This document shows positions 1 to 11,228 of a stretch of DNA of 64,000 nucleotides, in pieces. The stretch comes from Cordylochernes scorpioides. Its lineage: Eukaryota > Arthropoda > Arachnida > Pseudoscorpiones > Chernetidae. The translations under genes were made by a program, and so were the position numbers. How positions within the stretch are numbered: the first letter of the stretch is position 1; each line of letters begins with the position of its first letter. The DNA is taken from the NCBI GenBank assembly GCA_030710605.1, contig CP092874.1, forward strand, positions 45,224,665-45,288,664. The letters run 5' to 3'. A model generated the notes under the pieces. That model did not search any database. It was not told where the DNA came from and worked only from the letters and a program-made list of their open reading frames with translations.

Positions 1-649
1 CCTGAATACGTAGTAAAGGTGACCTGGAATCATACGCGATTGCGCCCCAAACCATGATTCCACGTTGTCGCACGGTGGGGCGTTCCACAATTGCTGCCGG
101 ATTGGACCTTTCTCCACGTCGACGCCACACGCGTACACGGCGACTATCACTGGACAAGCAGAAACGCGACTCATCTGAGAACACGACCCTGTGCCATTCC
201 GTCATCCACGTCGATCTAGCCCGGCACCATTCCAAACGTTGGCGCCTATTCGGTGGGATCAATGGCAGTCTTTTTAGCGGACGGCATGAGTGCAAGCCAT
301 TAGCAACCAATCGACGGGAAATGGTTCTGGTCGAGATGGAATGATCTAGGGTGTCTTGCACATGTTGCAGGATGGCGGTACAAGTGGCTTGTGGGGCCGC
401 CACTGCTTGTCGAAGAATACGCCGATCCACACGTGCTGACGTCACTCTGGTTGCACCGACATTCCTAAAAATTGCCACATTTTATTGTTCCAACCATCTT
501 CTCCACAGTCGGTGCACCGTGGACGCACCAAGGTGTGTATCAGCTGGGATTTGACGTATGGATCAACCTGCCCTTTTCAGTCCGATCACCATGCCCCTCG
601 TAAAAGCGTCTGTCTGCTTGAACTGCCTCCGTTTACGATGACCTGGCAT
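1..649 (-). pseudogene. Tc1-type transposase, N-terminal two thirds, two nonsense codons
   Basis: Reading the minus strand from an ATG at 649 gives one uninterrupted frame of about 216 codons, apart from stops at codon 29 (563-565) and codon 56 (482-484). The N-terminal half looks like the paired helix-turn-helix DNA-binding region (LGASTVHRLWRRW around residues 45-58). The catalytic domain starts with LEWCRARSTW and contains VVFSDESRF, whose aspartate (about residue 159) is the first D of the DDE triad, followed by VWRRRGERSNP and GIMVWGAI. The remaining catalytic residues are beyond the window. Such proteins cut and paste their element at TA sites. The frame is conserved despite the stops, so this is a fairly recent pseudogene. 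Confidence 0.9.
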
Positions 650-892
650 TCTCTGTTATTACACGTGTCTTTTGACACAAGAACAAAATTTCTACAATGA
701 TTTTCCTTGAAGAAATAACGACACGAATACTGTCCTTTCTGCAAGTTCCTTCCCTTATATCTTACTCCATATGCGCACGAGAGCTGCGCATTTTACATCA
801 TTTGCATAACTCGGTTAGGCGCGTCTACCCTGAAATTTGCATAATTTTCTGGCCACTATTTCTTGGTGTTCCATTTTCAATGTCACGCAGTG
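1..892 (-). mobile_element. Tc1-like DNA transposon, 3' part cut off by window start
   Basis: A minus-strand Tc1-family element. Its 5' terminal inverted repeat ends at 892: read on the minus strand it starts CACTGCGTGACATTG and is flanked by TA (893-894), the usual Tc1 target. About 240 bp of untranslated sequence separates the repeat from the transposase start at 649. The other inverted repeat and the C-terminal third of the transposase lie outside the window. The copy is dead (two nonsense codons). Confidence 0.88.
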
Positions 893-954
893 TATATATA
901 TGTATATCATAATTTTATTTCAAAGATCATAGTCTTTTGTGAGTTAAATATTTA

Positions 955-1182
955 TTTTTGACTCGTGCTTCGCTTCGGTTGTTGTACAAAATTTCGAATA
1001 TCGCGTGAGAACGCCCTTAGAGCCTTAGAATAATTTTAACGCCTTGCTATATGTTTTAATTTTTGTTTGCTCCTGACGAGGACAAAAGCTTTTTGTCGAA
1101 ACGTCGAGGTAATAAAAAGATTTATACTGGCCGAAGTATCTTTTTTCAAGAAATATGAATGCTGGCCAGGCAGCCTCTATCT
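955..1182 (+). mobile_element. Short Penelope-type 3' end repeat
   Basis: This stretch is a clear copy of each arm of the palindromic insertion at 20982-21362: shared blocks include AATATCGCGTGAGAACGCCC, AACGCCTTGCT, CTGACGAGGACAAAAG, GAAACGTCGAGGTAATAAAA and CTGGCCGAAGTATCTT, and it ends CAGCCTC at 1182. It carries no coding sequence. Assignment to Penelope-like elements rests on the terminal hairpin and on the palindromic arrangement of the sister copy, and is inferred. It abuts the gypsy gag remnant that begins at 1183. Confidence 0.6.
1073..1101 (+). ncRNA. Hammerhead-core-like hairpin
   Basis: CTGACGA (1073-1079), a hairpin with a 7-bp stem (GACAAAA with TTTTGTC) and GAAA (1098-1101), followed at 1111 by AATAAA. 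CUGANGA-stem-GAAA is the hammerhead catalytic core pattern, but one extra base sits before the stem and I do not find a convincing stem III or cleavage site, so self-cleavage is unproven. Confidence 0.4.
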
Positions 1183-1188
1183 TCACGA

Positions 1189-1893
1189 GAAAGATTAGAG
1201 TATTTCTTTAAGGTAAATAACATTGATCAAAATAAAAAGAAAGCTATTTTCTTGACCTTGCAAACCCCAACTGTGTACAACCTTTTATATGATCTTTGCA
1301 TTCAAAAAAATATCTGATGCAGAAAATACTTACACAGTTCTAGTAAGCAAATTAAAAAAAACATTCCAAATTCACCCCATCTGCTATCATTGAAGTTCAA
1401 AGTTTACAAATAGAGCAAGGATGCCAGGTGAAAAAATTTCAACATACATTGCTGAATTAAAGAATATGGCAGAATATTGCAAATTTGGGTCTGCATTAGA
1501 CGAAGCTATCCATGATAGACTAATAGCTAGAATCGATGATGACAGCATTCAAAGAAAACTGTTAGGGGAAGGTGATAGTTTGACCTTGCATAAAGCTATA
1601 GAAATTGCTCTTTATAAGCAGCAGCACAAGATGCAAAAGATTTACAAAGTCAAAGAAATCCAGAGGATGTTATAAAACTTAAGCAAGGTAAGTGGAGATT
1701 AAAGCCATCTACTACAGGAAAGATTACCAAGTCAGAAAACTACGCATGTATAAGATGTGGATCAAAGGATCATAAGCAAGATAAATGTCCTCATTTGAAA
1801 GCCAAATGTTTCAACTGTGGTAAAATTGGACATTTGGGGAGGAGTTGTCTAAAAAGAAAGACACAACGCAATTCTACTGCAAATAAGGATTGA
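1189..1893 (+). pseudogene. gypsy-1 gag remnant with two zinc knuckles
   Basis: Capsid-like sequence is recognisable from REKLEYFFKVNNI just after 1183 through an open stretch at 1421-1675. In another frame follow two CCHC zinc knuckles: CIRCGSKDHKQDKC and CFNCGKIGHLGRSC (about 1747-1845), both with perfect C-X2-C-X4-H-X4-C spacing. Zinc knuckles of Gag bind the element RNA. At least one frameshift and several stops separate the parts, so no full Gag can be made. Confidence 0.85.
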
Positions 1894-1959
1894 AATAAAG
1901 TACACGCCATCGCAGAGAAAGAAATCAGAAGTCAAATCTTCAAAATTATAAATTTATGG

Positions 1960-3150
1960 ATAACACCCAATAAGATTGAAGTACAAATCAATGATAAGAT
2001 ACTGTCATTGGAATCTGATACTGGTTCTGCCTACAGCCTCATATCGACTCCACTTGGAGGTTCTTTAAACTACCTAATCCATGTCCTGCCAATACATTAA
2101 GAGTTAAGTTGGCAACCTACAGTGGCCAACCCTTGCAAGTGTTAGGTACCTTAGATGTGCCTGTAAAATACCAGAATAGTACTCAGACCCTACCATTAAT
2201 GGTTGTTGGTGGTGAAGGTCCTAACATTTGTGGTCGTAATTGAATAGAAGCATTGGGAATACTAACAACCCAGCCATACAAGGTTGACATGATTAAAGTA
2301 ACAGAAAACAACCTGCCAACACAGCTACATAGATTTAGAGAACTGTTCAAACCTGGCTACTGTGTGTTCAAGGCGGTAAGAGCTAGATTGCTAGTTGATC
2401 CTGAAATGAAACCAAGATTTTTCAAGTCACGCCCTATTCCTTATAGGCTCAAGGAGAAGATTTCTAGAGAGCTTGATAGATTAGTCAAGGCGGGAATTTT
2501 GAAACCCGTGTGACATGCTGAATGGGCCGCTCCGATTGTTCCAGTTCTGAAGTCTGACCAGACTATTCGAATTTGTGGAGATTTCAAGATTAATGCGAAC
2601 CAAGCCATTAAAGTGGATCGATACCCTCTACATAAAGCCGAGATATTTTTGCAGCTTTAGCTGGTGGTGATAAATTCAGAAAAATCGACCTCAGAGATGC
2701 CTACAACCAAGTGGAACTAGATGATGAATATCAGTTTTATAGAGTCATCAATAGGCATCAGGGTTTATACAAGTACACACGACTCCCGTTTGGAATATCT
2801 TCAGCCCCAGCATTGTTCCAAAAACAGATGGACATGCTTCTAAAAGGAATCTATAGTTTTCTGTGCACTAGATGACATCCTAATTACTAGGAAGAATGAT
2901 CAAGATCATCTGAAGAATTTGGAGTGCGTACTTCAAAGAATTCAAGAGGCTGGGTTAAAGCTGAGAAAGGATAAATGTTCATTTCTGGCACGATCACTAA
3001 AGTATCTAGGTCATAAAATTGCAAAGGAAGGTCTCCAACCATTGCCATCTAAGGTTGAAGCTATACAAGGCGCTCCAAGTCCAACCAACCTAACCAACCT
3101 GGGTTTACGTATTATTCAAGATTTATACCTAACATGTCTTTCACTTTAGC
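1960..3150 (+). pseudogene. gypsy-1 protease and reverse transcriptase remnant
   Basis: The aspartic protease motif DTGSAYSLIS is encoded from about 2017. An open stretch at 2253-2513 carries the start of reverse transcriptase (PRFFKSRPIPYRLKEKI, LDRLVKAGILKPV). The palm region is broken by stops. The active site, normally YxDD, reads ALDDILIT near 2865, and 2919-3149 gives LRKDKCSFLARSLKYLGHKI, the conserved gypsy segment after the active site. Function is lost. Confidence 0.85.
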
Positions 3151-4940
3151 ACCATTATACAACTTGCTAAAAAAGGAACAGAAGTGAAAATGGGGAACCC
3201 AAGAAGAAAGAGCATTCAAGGACATTAAAGAAAAATTAGTCCAGTCAACCTTACTATTACATTTCGATCCTCGAAAGAGACAAATTCTATCTTGTGATGC
3301 TTCCGGAGTAGGCATTGGTGCTGTGCTGTCACAAGTACAAAGGGAAATATATATACGACCGGTGGCATTTGCATCTCATGCACTCACTCCAGCGGAGAAA
3401 AAGTACACACAACTGGAGTGGGAAGTCTTAGGAATTGTATTTGGAGTGACAAGGTTTCGCAACTATTGCTGCAAACCGAATTCAAAGATGAGCCATCATT
3501 TTATTTGCATATCAGTACAAGATTGAGTACATCAAGGGCACCTCCAATACAGAAGCTGATGTCTTAAGCCGACTTCCCATTTTCACTCCTGAACAAAATT
3601 CAAAGGAACATGATTCAGAACCTGTGGAAATGGTATTACTGATGGACGCTTTAGACAGTTCTCCAGTTACATCTGATGATATTAGGGTAAGCTTACCAGG
3701 AGATCCTGCTTTAAGACAAGCCTTGAATCATATTCTTCAAGGTTGGAGTGAAGAAACACCGAAGGAAATGGAACTCATGCCTTACTGGAGCCGTAGATAT
3801 GAATTAGGAGCCTGTGAAGGTCTGCTATTCTGGGGAAATCGTGTCATTATTCCTACAAATTTGAGGGCTAAAATGTTGGATGAATTACACGATAGTCATC
3901 AAGACATTGTTGGTTTAAAAAGTGTGGCCCAAACTTTGTTTTGGTGGCCTGGTTTGGACAAGGATATTGAAGAGACCGTTAGAGGGTGTAACTGCTGCCA
4001 AGGCCATGCCAGCATGCCACCCCGAACTACACCAGTCAATCGGCCTTCCACCAACCAACCCTGGGATAGAGTTCATATCGATCATCTGGGGCTTTTTGAA
4101 CAAAACCTGTACCTCATTGTAGTGGACGCATGTACCATGTGGATAGAAGCCATTCCCGTTCCTAACACTTCTACAAGAGTAACCATCGAACAACTAAGCT
4201 GTCTGTTTGCCAGGTTTGGCATTCCAAGGATACTATAATCTGATAATGGTACCGGGTTCACTTCCGAATAATTCAGATCGTTCATAACAAGAAATGGTCA
4301 CGGACTGTACCCTTTCACCCAAGTTCCAATGGTTTAGCTGAACGTGCAGTGCAAACCATTAACACTGGTATTAAGAAAGTACAACAAGGTAGCATTTCTC
4401 AACGCCTAGCTAAGATAATTTTGGGCTATAGAAGGACCCCATAACCAGCATTGGAAAGTCTCCCTCCGAAATGATGTTTGGCCATAATATTCGGAGTCAC
4501 TTGGATTTGATCTTACCAAATCCTTGTAAATCAGAGGAACCAGGTTTTAAAGTAGGAGAGTCTGTATGGTATCGAACCTACAAATCAGGACCAAAATGAG
4601 ACCAAGCTATCATTCAAGGCACTACGGGAAACCGTCTAGTTACATTTCAACCAGCCAAAGGACAAGTTGGAAGAAATTGGAACCAAATACGGATATCTCG
4701 CATTCCTGGGAAGAGAAGTGAATCTACTGAAGACCACGCAGGAGTCTCCGAGCCTGATATAAACACCGAACAAGAGGAACTGATTCCACAACGCCAGGAA
4801 GTGACATTAGAGCCACAGTCTTCTACCAACCAGTCTAGAGTCCCCAGATATTACACCACAGGATCCAGTGAATCCGCTCCAGAGATCTAGTAGGATTCAG
4901 AAACCACCTACAAGAGATTGGACTTATGAATAGTTCCGCT
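3151..4940 (+). pseudogene. gypsy-1 RNase H and integrase remnant
   Basis: RNase H starts near 3250 with FDPRKRQILSCDASGVGIGA. The longest open piece (3624-4238, 204 codons) spans the linker and integrase: the HHCC zinc finger (HDSHQ ... CNCCQ), the first core aspartate in RVHIDHLG, then a stop right before SDNGTGF with the second aspartate. Downstream sequence decays, but VGESVWYRTYKSGP and RNWNQIRISRIP near 4555-4705 are the typical C-terminal integrase tail. Integrase would insert the cDNA; this copy cannot. Confidence 0.85.
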
Positions 4941-4994
4941 CTTTCGAAGAGGAGAGGATGATAGATATTTCATATTGACTTGTCAATTTTATAT

Positions 4995-5459
4995 AATACT
5001 AGCGGATGTGCCCGGCTTCGCCCGGGTTTTACCCGAGTGAATGTTTGTCTAACGAACATTTGTTAAAACAATTCTCTATAAACTTATAAAACGTACTCGG
5101 CTTCGCCCGGGGGTTTTACCCGAGTAAAGGTTTGTCTAGCGAACATTTGTTAAAACAATTCTCTAAAAACTTATTTAAAAAAAAAGATATATTTTGATAA
5201 TTTGAAACTCGTAAATTTGAATCTCTCGTTATATAGTTATCATCGTCACAATGGGGGCGCTGCTTGCGAGTTAAATCTACAAATCTGCAAATAACTCTAA
5301 GGATATTCAAGATATTCAGGAAATTATTTTTTCAAAAACCTTCCCGGTGATATACCTAATAATATCCCAAAATTTCACGGCGATTGGATGTATGGTTTTT
5401 GAATCTATAGAGTGCAGACAAACAGACAGACAGACATTCAATTTTATATATATAGATAG
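4995..5459 (+). repeat. SINE-like element, CCCGGGC head and TATATA tail
   Basis: Starts around ACTAGCGGATGTGCCCGG and ends CAGACAGACAGACATTC then TTTTATATATATAGATA. The head block around CTTCGCCCGGGTTTTACCCG is duplicated about 100 bp apart (5025-5065 and 5105-5150). Related copies with the same CCCGGG-type head and the same gacaaaca...TTATATATATAGA tail occur at 13806-14163 (minus) and 14951-15413 (plus). No coding sequence. Class is uncertain: a SINE or a truncated non-LTR 3' end. Confidence 0.6.
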
Positions 5460-6222
5460 ATTCACTCTTCATTGTTGGCTTTTTATCTTACATTCATTCT
5501 TCATTGTTGGCTTTTTATATTACATTCACTCTTCATTGTTGGCTTTTTATCTTACATTCATTCTTCATTGTTGGCTTTTTATATTACATTCACTCTTCAT
5601 TGTTGGCTTTTTATCTTACATTCACTCTGTTGGCTTTTTATATTACATTCACTCTTCATTGTTGGCTTTTTATCTTACATTCATTCTTCATTGTTGGCTT
5701 TTTATATTACATTCACTCTTCATTGTTGGCTTTTTATCTTACATTCACTCTGTTGGCTTTTTATATTACATTTACTTTTCATTGTTGGCTTTTTATCTTA
5801 CATTCACTCTTCATTGTTGGCTCTTTATATTATATTTACTCTTCATTGTTGGCTTTTCATCTTACATTCATTCTTCATTGTTGGCTTTTTATATTATATT
5901 TACTATTCATTGTTGGCTTTTTATCTTACATTCATTCTTCATTGTTGGCTTTTTATATTACATTTACTATTCATTGTTGGCTTTTTATTTTACATTCACT
6001 CTTCATTGTTGGCTTTCTATCTTACATTCATTCTTCATTGTTGGCTTTTTATATTACATTCACTCTTCATTGTTGGCTTTTTATATTATATTTACTCTTC
6101 ATTGTTGGCTTTTTATCTTACATTCATTTTTCATTGTTGGCTTTTTATATTATATTTACTCTTCATTGTTGGATTTTTATCTTACATTCATTCTTCATTG
6201 TTGGCTTTTTATATTACATTTA
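5455..6222 (+). repeat. 32-bp minisatellite, about 24 units
   Basis: Tandem array with unit TTCATTGTTGGCTTTTTATMTTACATTCAYTC (split here as TTCATTGTTGGCTTTT and TATMTTACATTCAYTC). Units alternate between an ATATT/CACTC and an ATCTT/CATTC type, giving a 64-bp higher-order pattern. Two units (near 5621 and 5744) have lost TTCAT and lie 123 bp apart, a segmental duplication. Because 32 is not a multiple of three and the unit has no stop, all three plus frames stay open for over 750 bp; this is a property of the repeat, not evidence of a gene. Confidence 0.95.
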
Positions 6223-7570
6223 TCCGAGTGAAAGTTTGCCTAACGAATATTATATATTATGAAGTATAATAAACAATGTTAAAGATTAGTTTTAATTATT
6301 AATCAAGATTGTGTGTGAATATGTGAGAAAGATGTAATATCGTTGTTGTTTTCTTGGCCGACTGTTTTATATATGGTGTTATCTTAAAATTGCTTGTTTT
6401 GAATATTTTTTTAGATTGAGTTGAATGAATTGCTGAATTTTTTTTTGTATTTATATATAAATAAAATTAACTCTGTTGATTTTTTTTGTATTTAATCGAT
6501 AACAGCTAAGTTACGCATGTTAATGTTAGGGAAAAATATTTTGATGTTAAGCAAAACCTGCTCCATCTCGTTTTACATAAATGTTGAAAATTTGGTTGAA
6601 ATTGATGCATTGTAACGATAGTTTTTAGTGATGTCCTCTTATGAAATTTGCATTTTATTAATATAGAAGATAAATAATGACTGGTCAATATAATTATTCT
6701 TTTTTCATCATCATCTTCCTGTATCTTCGTTTTCTGGCTTCGGTAAATAACGACCATCCGCGTCGTTAGTTAGACTTAATATCTAATCTAAATTACTCTA
6801 TTTTTTATTATAAATATATTGTAAAATCCTATTAAAATTTTCTAAATAAATACATATAGAAAAGGATTAGTAAGAGTTAAAATAATTTGTTTACAACTAC
6901 GCGGTAACCCTAAATACACAACAGTTGTTAATGACCAAAACATTTTTAAAATCAATATTTTTATTGATATTTTTTATAATATCCTATATATATAATTTTA
7001 TTTTTAAAATATTTTCACAAAGAGTAGAAAGAGGTATTGATGAATTTGGGATGAGCAACACTGGGGACAAGTGAGAATGAAATATTTTGACTTTTAGGTT
7101 GTAATAAGAAGAAAAATTTAAAGTGAAACAATATCAGCAATGCGTTTGTGGCGACCGCACTTTGCTTCAGCGAACTGGGACAAAGCTTCAAAACACATAC
7201 GGGCAGAAAAATGGCGGCCCCACTATGCCTCGGCAAGCACGTGTTTTAAGAACACTTCACTACGCATGCGCGGGCGCCATCCGGAACTTTCTAGCGGCTG
7301 GCTTCTTCCGACACACTTGATCTGGCCACTCAGCGGTAAACATCTAGGCTAACTCCAACGGCCGTTACTTCAACCGTTGTTTCTTTTCTATTTATAATTT
7401 CTTGCTTTAAATAAATTAATTTTAATTATTATTTTATCAGCAGCCTTTCCACAAGCCACACCAGCACATCACGCAACAACCATCCTACACGTTTATTATA
7501 AATAAAAACACATTTCTAAAGTTTCATTTTATATTTTTTCAAAATTTTATTACAATTTTAATTATAAATG
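6223..7570. other. AT-rich stretch without recognised gene
   Basis: The first 40 bases (TCCGAGTGAAAGTTTGCCTAACG) repeat the head of the element at 5032-5060, so the minisatellite is bracketed by two pieces of the same element. The rest is AT-rich. A GC-rich island at about 7125-7370 (ATGGCGGCCCCACTATGC, CGCATGCGCGGGCGCCAT, AACGGCCGTTACTTCAACCG) stands out and could be an LTR promoter fragment. I found no second copy or boundary for it. Confidence 0.4.
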
Positions 7571-8242
7571 AATAAAACAAAGCATCAAGGGCTGCGTATC
7601 TTTATTAGAACAAATATATATGAGCTTTCGGGCACATACGCCCTTCTACAGGAATTAATGAAACAATAATCCAACTAGTTTGAAATAGGATTTATATATA
7701 ATTTAACGTGCATATCCACGATACACGTGCATATAAACTTGCAAGGTATCCCATCAGACATGTGATATCTTATACTGTGAATGAATTTGTTTTATCTTAT
7801 TTTATTTAGGTCTATTGAATTATATGCTTCTGGTAAATCAATTCTGCGATTTATACTGCTATATTGTTTGGACACTATTGCTTCAATTATTAATCTTTGA
7901 TATTTGTTATTGAAATTGTTGTAATGTACTTTAGGTTCATTTAAGTTAAATGTATGTCCTGTTGAATTGGAGTGCTGTACTATTAATTATAATGGGTCAT
8001 TTCTGTTTATGTTTCTTCTGTGTTCAATGATTCTATTATGTAATTTTCTTCCCGTCTCTCCCACATATTTGGCATTACAATTATTACATTCTATAGAATA
8101 AATTACCTCTTTTCTGCTTGATATATATTTGGTTTGCCTGTTTTTTGTAATCGGTTTCTTAAGATATCTGATAAGTTGGGAGAGTTGCTATAAAAGGTTT
8201 TTATTCCATATTTATCTAGTGTTCTAGAAATGTGGATGGATT
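7571..8242 (-). mobile_element. Penelope-like element 3' end, minus arm of a palindrome
   Basis: Minus-strand copy of a Penelope-like element truncated at its 5' side at 8242. It is the inverted twin of 8249-8506 plus 13126-13547, with only 6 bp (8243-8248) between arms. The coding part holds the GIY-YIG endonuclease end (CNAKYVGETGRKLHNRIIEH in the twin). After the coding part comes a hairpin motif and an AATAAAG signal. Penelope-like elements encode a reverse transcriptase joined to a GIY-YIG nuclease and often land as truncated, inverted or tandem copies. Confidence 0.82.
7626..7651 (-). ncRNA. Hammerhead-core-like hairpin, variant core
   Basis: On the minus strand: CTGTAGA, extra A, GGGC, loop GTATGT (as in the twin), GCCC, GAAA, then GCTC, and AATAAAG further on. 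The core reads CUGUAGA where a hammerhead needs CUGANGA. The identical variant in the twin arm at 13465-13490 suggests it was in the source element. Confidence 0.35.
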
Positions 8243-8248
8243 CCCCGA

Positions 8249-8506
8249 AATCCATCCACATTTCTAGAACACTAGATAAATATGGAATAAAAACATTTTA
8301 TAGCAACTCTCCCAACTTATCAGATATATTAAGAAACCCGATTACAAAAAACAGGCAAACCGAATATATATCAAGCAGAAAAGAGGTAATTTATTCTATT
8401 TAATGTAATAATTGTAATGCCAAATATGTGGGAGAGACGGGAAGAAAATTACATAATAGAATCATTGAACACAGAAGAAACATAAACAGAAATGACCCAT
8501 TATCAT
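8249..8506 (+). pseudogene. Penelope-like GIY-YIG endonuclease region, plus arm, first half
   Basis: Plus-strand arm of the palindrome. Translation gives SRTLDKYGIKTFYSNSPNL, one stop, then CNNCNAKYVGETGRKLHNR and IIEHRRNINRNDPLS. The paired cysteines and the Y-V-G-E-T-G-R block are typical of the Penelope GIY-YIG domain. It is interrupted at 8506 by the gypsy-2 insertion and resumes at 13126. Confidence 0.82.
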
Positions 8507-8695
8507 TGTTGTATAGATATTGTTGTATAGTTATTATTTAATTAAACATTACTCACCAGATGAAATAATTATTACAAATTATTTATTACACTTTATATTT
8601 ATATTTTTACATCAACACGTTGTTTACATTATACATCGTATATTATTGTTTATGATGATGATCTATTATATATTTTTAAAACACAGAATACTACA
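8507..8695 (-). repeat. gypsy-2 3' LTR (189 bp)
   Basis: Read on the minus strand the LTR runs TGTAGTATTC...CTATACAACA, with TG/CA ends. It equals the 12937-13125 LTR in length and differs at only a few positions by eye, so insertion is not ancient. On the minus strand the purine run AAAGGAAGGAGGGAA (8696-8710) directly precedes it and serves as the polypurine tract for plus-strand DNA synthesis. Confidence 0.95.
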
Positions 8696-8708
8696 TTCCC
8701 TCCTTCCT

Positions 8709-9296
8709 TTAGATGAAAGGAATCATGTCTTTATATCTTGATGATGGCTTGACGACTCTTCCACTCCTGGTGATCACGGGTTCCTTGGTAGTCGGCAAGG
8801 GTGGAGAAACCTCTGGTGGCAACTGGTGAAGAGCCTCGGCATCAAGTCTATCTGAAACAACTGGGTTAAATGTAGACCCTGTTCTACTTGAACTTGGTCG
8901 GTTTAAAGAAGTGTCCTTGTCTTGGTTTGAGGAATTATCATCTGGTATTTGTACATCAGAAGAGTTGAGGTGTTCAATTCTTGTCGAATCTGAACTAAGA
9001 TTTTCCTGGCTCTCTTCTGGAATCAAGTCAGAAATGCCTTGATTGGTCTCTTGAGTAGGAACATGTTTCAAATGTTTAGCATTTATATGAATTATTTTCC
9101 CATTTTTAGTGTTGACTAATTTAAAAGAATTTATTGAAGTGTTTTCAAGAATGACATGATGTTCTGATCTGAAATTTGAATCAAGTTTTCCATTATTTGG
9201 ATTTGCCACATAAACTAAATTTCCAATTTCAAAATTATGAGGACTAGCTTTCCGAATTATATCATTATATGTTTTCATTTTTTCTTTGTAGACCAT
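8709..9296 (-). pseudogene. gypsy-2 integrase C-terminal tail
   Basis: 195 open codons that continue the integrase after a decayed segment. FEIGNLVYVANPNNGKLDSN is the SH3-like C-terminal domain that binds DNA. It is followed by an acidic/serine-rich linker and the terminal motif TRSGRVVKPSSRYKDMI, common at the end of arthropod gypsy polyproteins. The frame was originally continuous with 9572-10174 but is now separated by frameshifts at about 9300-9570. Confidence 0.85.
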
Positions 9297-9571
9297 ATTG
9301 AATTCTTTGATGTTGGATTCATCTTCTTCTGCATCATTAACAAGTGAGCTTAATTTAGTTTTGATTTCTCTTGAAAATAATAGGAATGCTGGAGTCTTTC
9401 CTGTAGATCTGTTTAGGAGTAGTTCGGTAAGACATTAAAATTCTGGATAAATCTTCTTTCCAATCTTTCCCTTCTTCAGAACTTGAATTGTTTCTTTAGA
9501 AATCTATGGAATCTTTCTATCTTCCCGTTACTTTTTGGGTAATAGGGTGAGGCTTTGATGTGCCTGATTCC

Positions 9572-10174
9572 TCATTCTTTTAAAAATCTTTCCATTGATG
9601 TACTTACAAACTGTAAGCCATTATCTGTTACAACTTCATGTGGATAACCATGCCTTGCAAAAATCTCCATCAATTTTTTAATAATTGTCTTGCTGGAAAT
9701 GTCTTCTATTATCATTGCTTCAGGATATGAAGAATAGTAGTCGATCACTGTTAAAACATAATGATGGCCAATTGGACCAACTATGTCAATTTCAAGTTTC
9801 ATCCAAGGTTTTGATGGTAAAGGAACTATTTGCAATGGTTGATCATTTATCAATGGTTGATTCCTTACACAAATTGGACAGTTTCTAATCAAATTTTCAA
9901 TGTCAAAGTCCATGTTTATCCAAAAATATTTTTCTCTTAACAGTTGTTTGGTTCTTGTCATTCCTTGATGTGTTTCATGTGCAATTCTCAAGACTCTCTT
10001 TATTAGTTTTGAAGGTAGCAAAATTCTACTTCCTTTTAAGATAAGATTATCAAAAATTGAGAGTTCATCTTTAAACTTATAAAAACATTTGAATTCTTCA
10101 TTCAAAGGATATGGCCAAACTTCCTTTTGAACCATATCTTTCAGTTTTTGAAACAAGGATCTTGCTCTGTACAA
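9572..10174 (-). pseudogene. gypsy-2 integrase, zinc finger and catalytic core
   Basis: About 200 codons. HETHQGMTRTKQLL ... CPICV is the HHCC zinc finger. The core has the first aspartate in LEIDIVGPIG and the second in VVTDNGLQF. The frame stops right after ERFLKE; the third catalytic residue is readable past the stop in the same region (YPKSNGKIERFHR). A frameshift near 10150 separates it from the RNase H frame. It would insert cDNA and leave the 5-bp duplication seen here. Confidence 0.9.
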
Positions 10175-11121
10175 ACTTTTATCTCTTTCAAAGACAGTGC
10201 TTGAAGCTCTTCAGAAGTGATGGATAAGACTTTATGAACATAGTCCTCCAGCCATTTTTCATCACTTGTGTTAGAAAGAGGTTGTCTTGAAAATATATCT
10301 GCAATATTTTGCTTTCCTTGAATGAATTCAATTTCAAAGTCATATGGTTGTAATCTCCAACTCAATCTTTGAATTCTTGGAGGCAAAACAGCTCCATTTT
10401 TAGGATTCAGCATATAGATTAGAGGTTTGTGATCTGTTTTTAACACAAATTTCCTTCCCCAAATATAGGTGTTAAAATGTTCAATTGCCCATACACATCC
10501 CAATGTCTCTTTTTCTATTTGTGAATATCTTTTTTTAGTATCAGTTAAGGATCTGCTGGCATATGCAATGGGTCTTTTAATGCCATTTTGTTGTGTTTGT
10601 ATTAATACTGCTCCAAGACCAATAGGGCTTGCATCTGTGATTAATTCAGTTGGTGAGTTCAAGTTGTAATATGCCAAGCATGGCTCTTTTGTTAGTGACT
10701 CTTTAAGATCCTGAAATGCTTTATTTGTTTTCAAATCCCAATTCCACCTAACATTTTTTCTAGTCAAATTATTTAGAGGTTCTGCCAATTTAGAAAAATT
10801 AGGTATGAATTTTCTTAAAAACCCACAAGTTCCTAAGAATGACCTTAACATTTCAATATTTTTTGGTATTGGAAAATTTAAGACTGCTTCTATTTTCCTA
10901 TTATCAGGTTTAATACCTTCACTACTAACAATGTGACCTAAAATATCCAATTCTTCCATGGCAAATTTGCACTTATTCCTGTTGAGCCTAATGCCTACTT
11001 TATCAAATCTTTGTAAGACTTTTCTAAGCCTTTCTTCTAGTTCTTGTCTATCTTTGGCGTAAACTACGACATCGTCCAAGTAACAAATTACACCTTTCAA
11101 ATCAAGCAAAATTGAATCCAT
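10141..11121 (-). pseudogene. gypsy-2 reverse transcriptase (palm) and RNase H
   Basis: 326 codons, the best-preserved part of this copy. ICYLDDVVVYAK carries the intact YLDD active site. LDILGHIVSSEGIKP and LRSFLGTCGFLRKFIPNFS are the conserved connection. RNase H begins with ELITDASPIGLGAVL, and LKTDHKPLIYML follows. The N-terminal fingers lie in a different frame upstream (11229-11714), so the polymerase cannot be made as one chain. Confidence 0.92.
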
Positions 11122-11228
11122 TCCTTTCTGATATGCCTCTGGAGCACTTGATAGACCAAAAGGAACTTTACAAAATCTGTAACAACCACGGTGCGTGATG
11201 AAAGTTGTAAGGGGTCTTGATTGAGGGT

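Larger units (their letters stand above)
1183..4970 (+). mobile_element. Ty3/gypsy retrotransposon remnant (gypsy-1)
   Basis: Gag, protease, reverse transcriptase, RNase H and integrase sequences follow each other in the right order on the plus strand, with many stops and frameshifts. No LTR pair was recognised at either end: the left side is taken over by the Penelope-type repeat and the right side by a SINE-like element at about 4995. The integrase and tail resemble the gypsy group often annotated as K02A2.6-like in arthropods (family-level memory, not a search). Confidence 0.88.

Noticed and set aside
5347-6231. Long hydrophobic reading frames of 250-294 codons on the plus strand
   Set aside because: All three frames are open only because the 32-bp tandem unit has no stop; period and content follow the repeat. 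No start context or conserved domain.
7123-7352. Two short plus ORFs in the GC-rich island near 7.2 kb as a host gene exon
   Set aside because: No splice signals or family resemblance; CGCATGCGC-type content is more like an LTR or SINE fragment.
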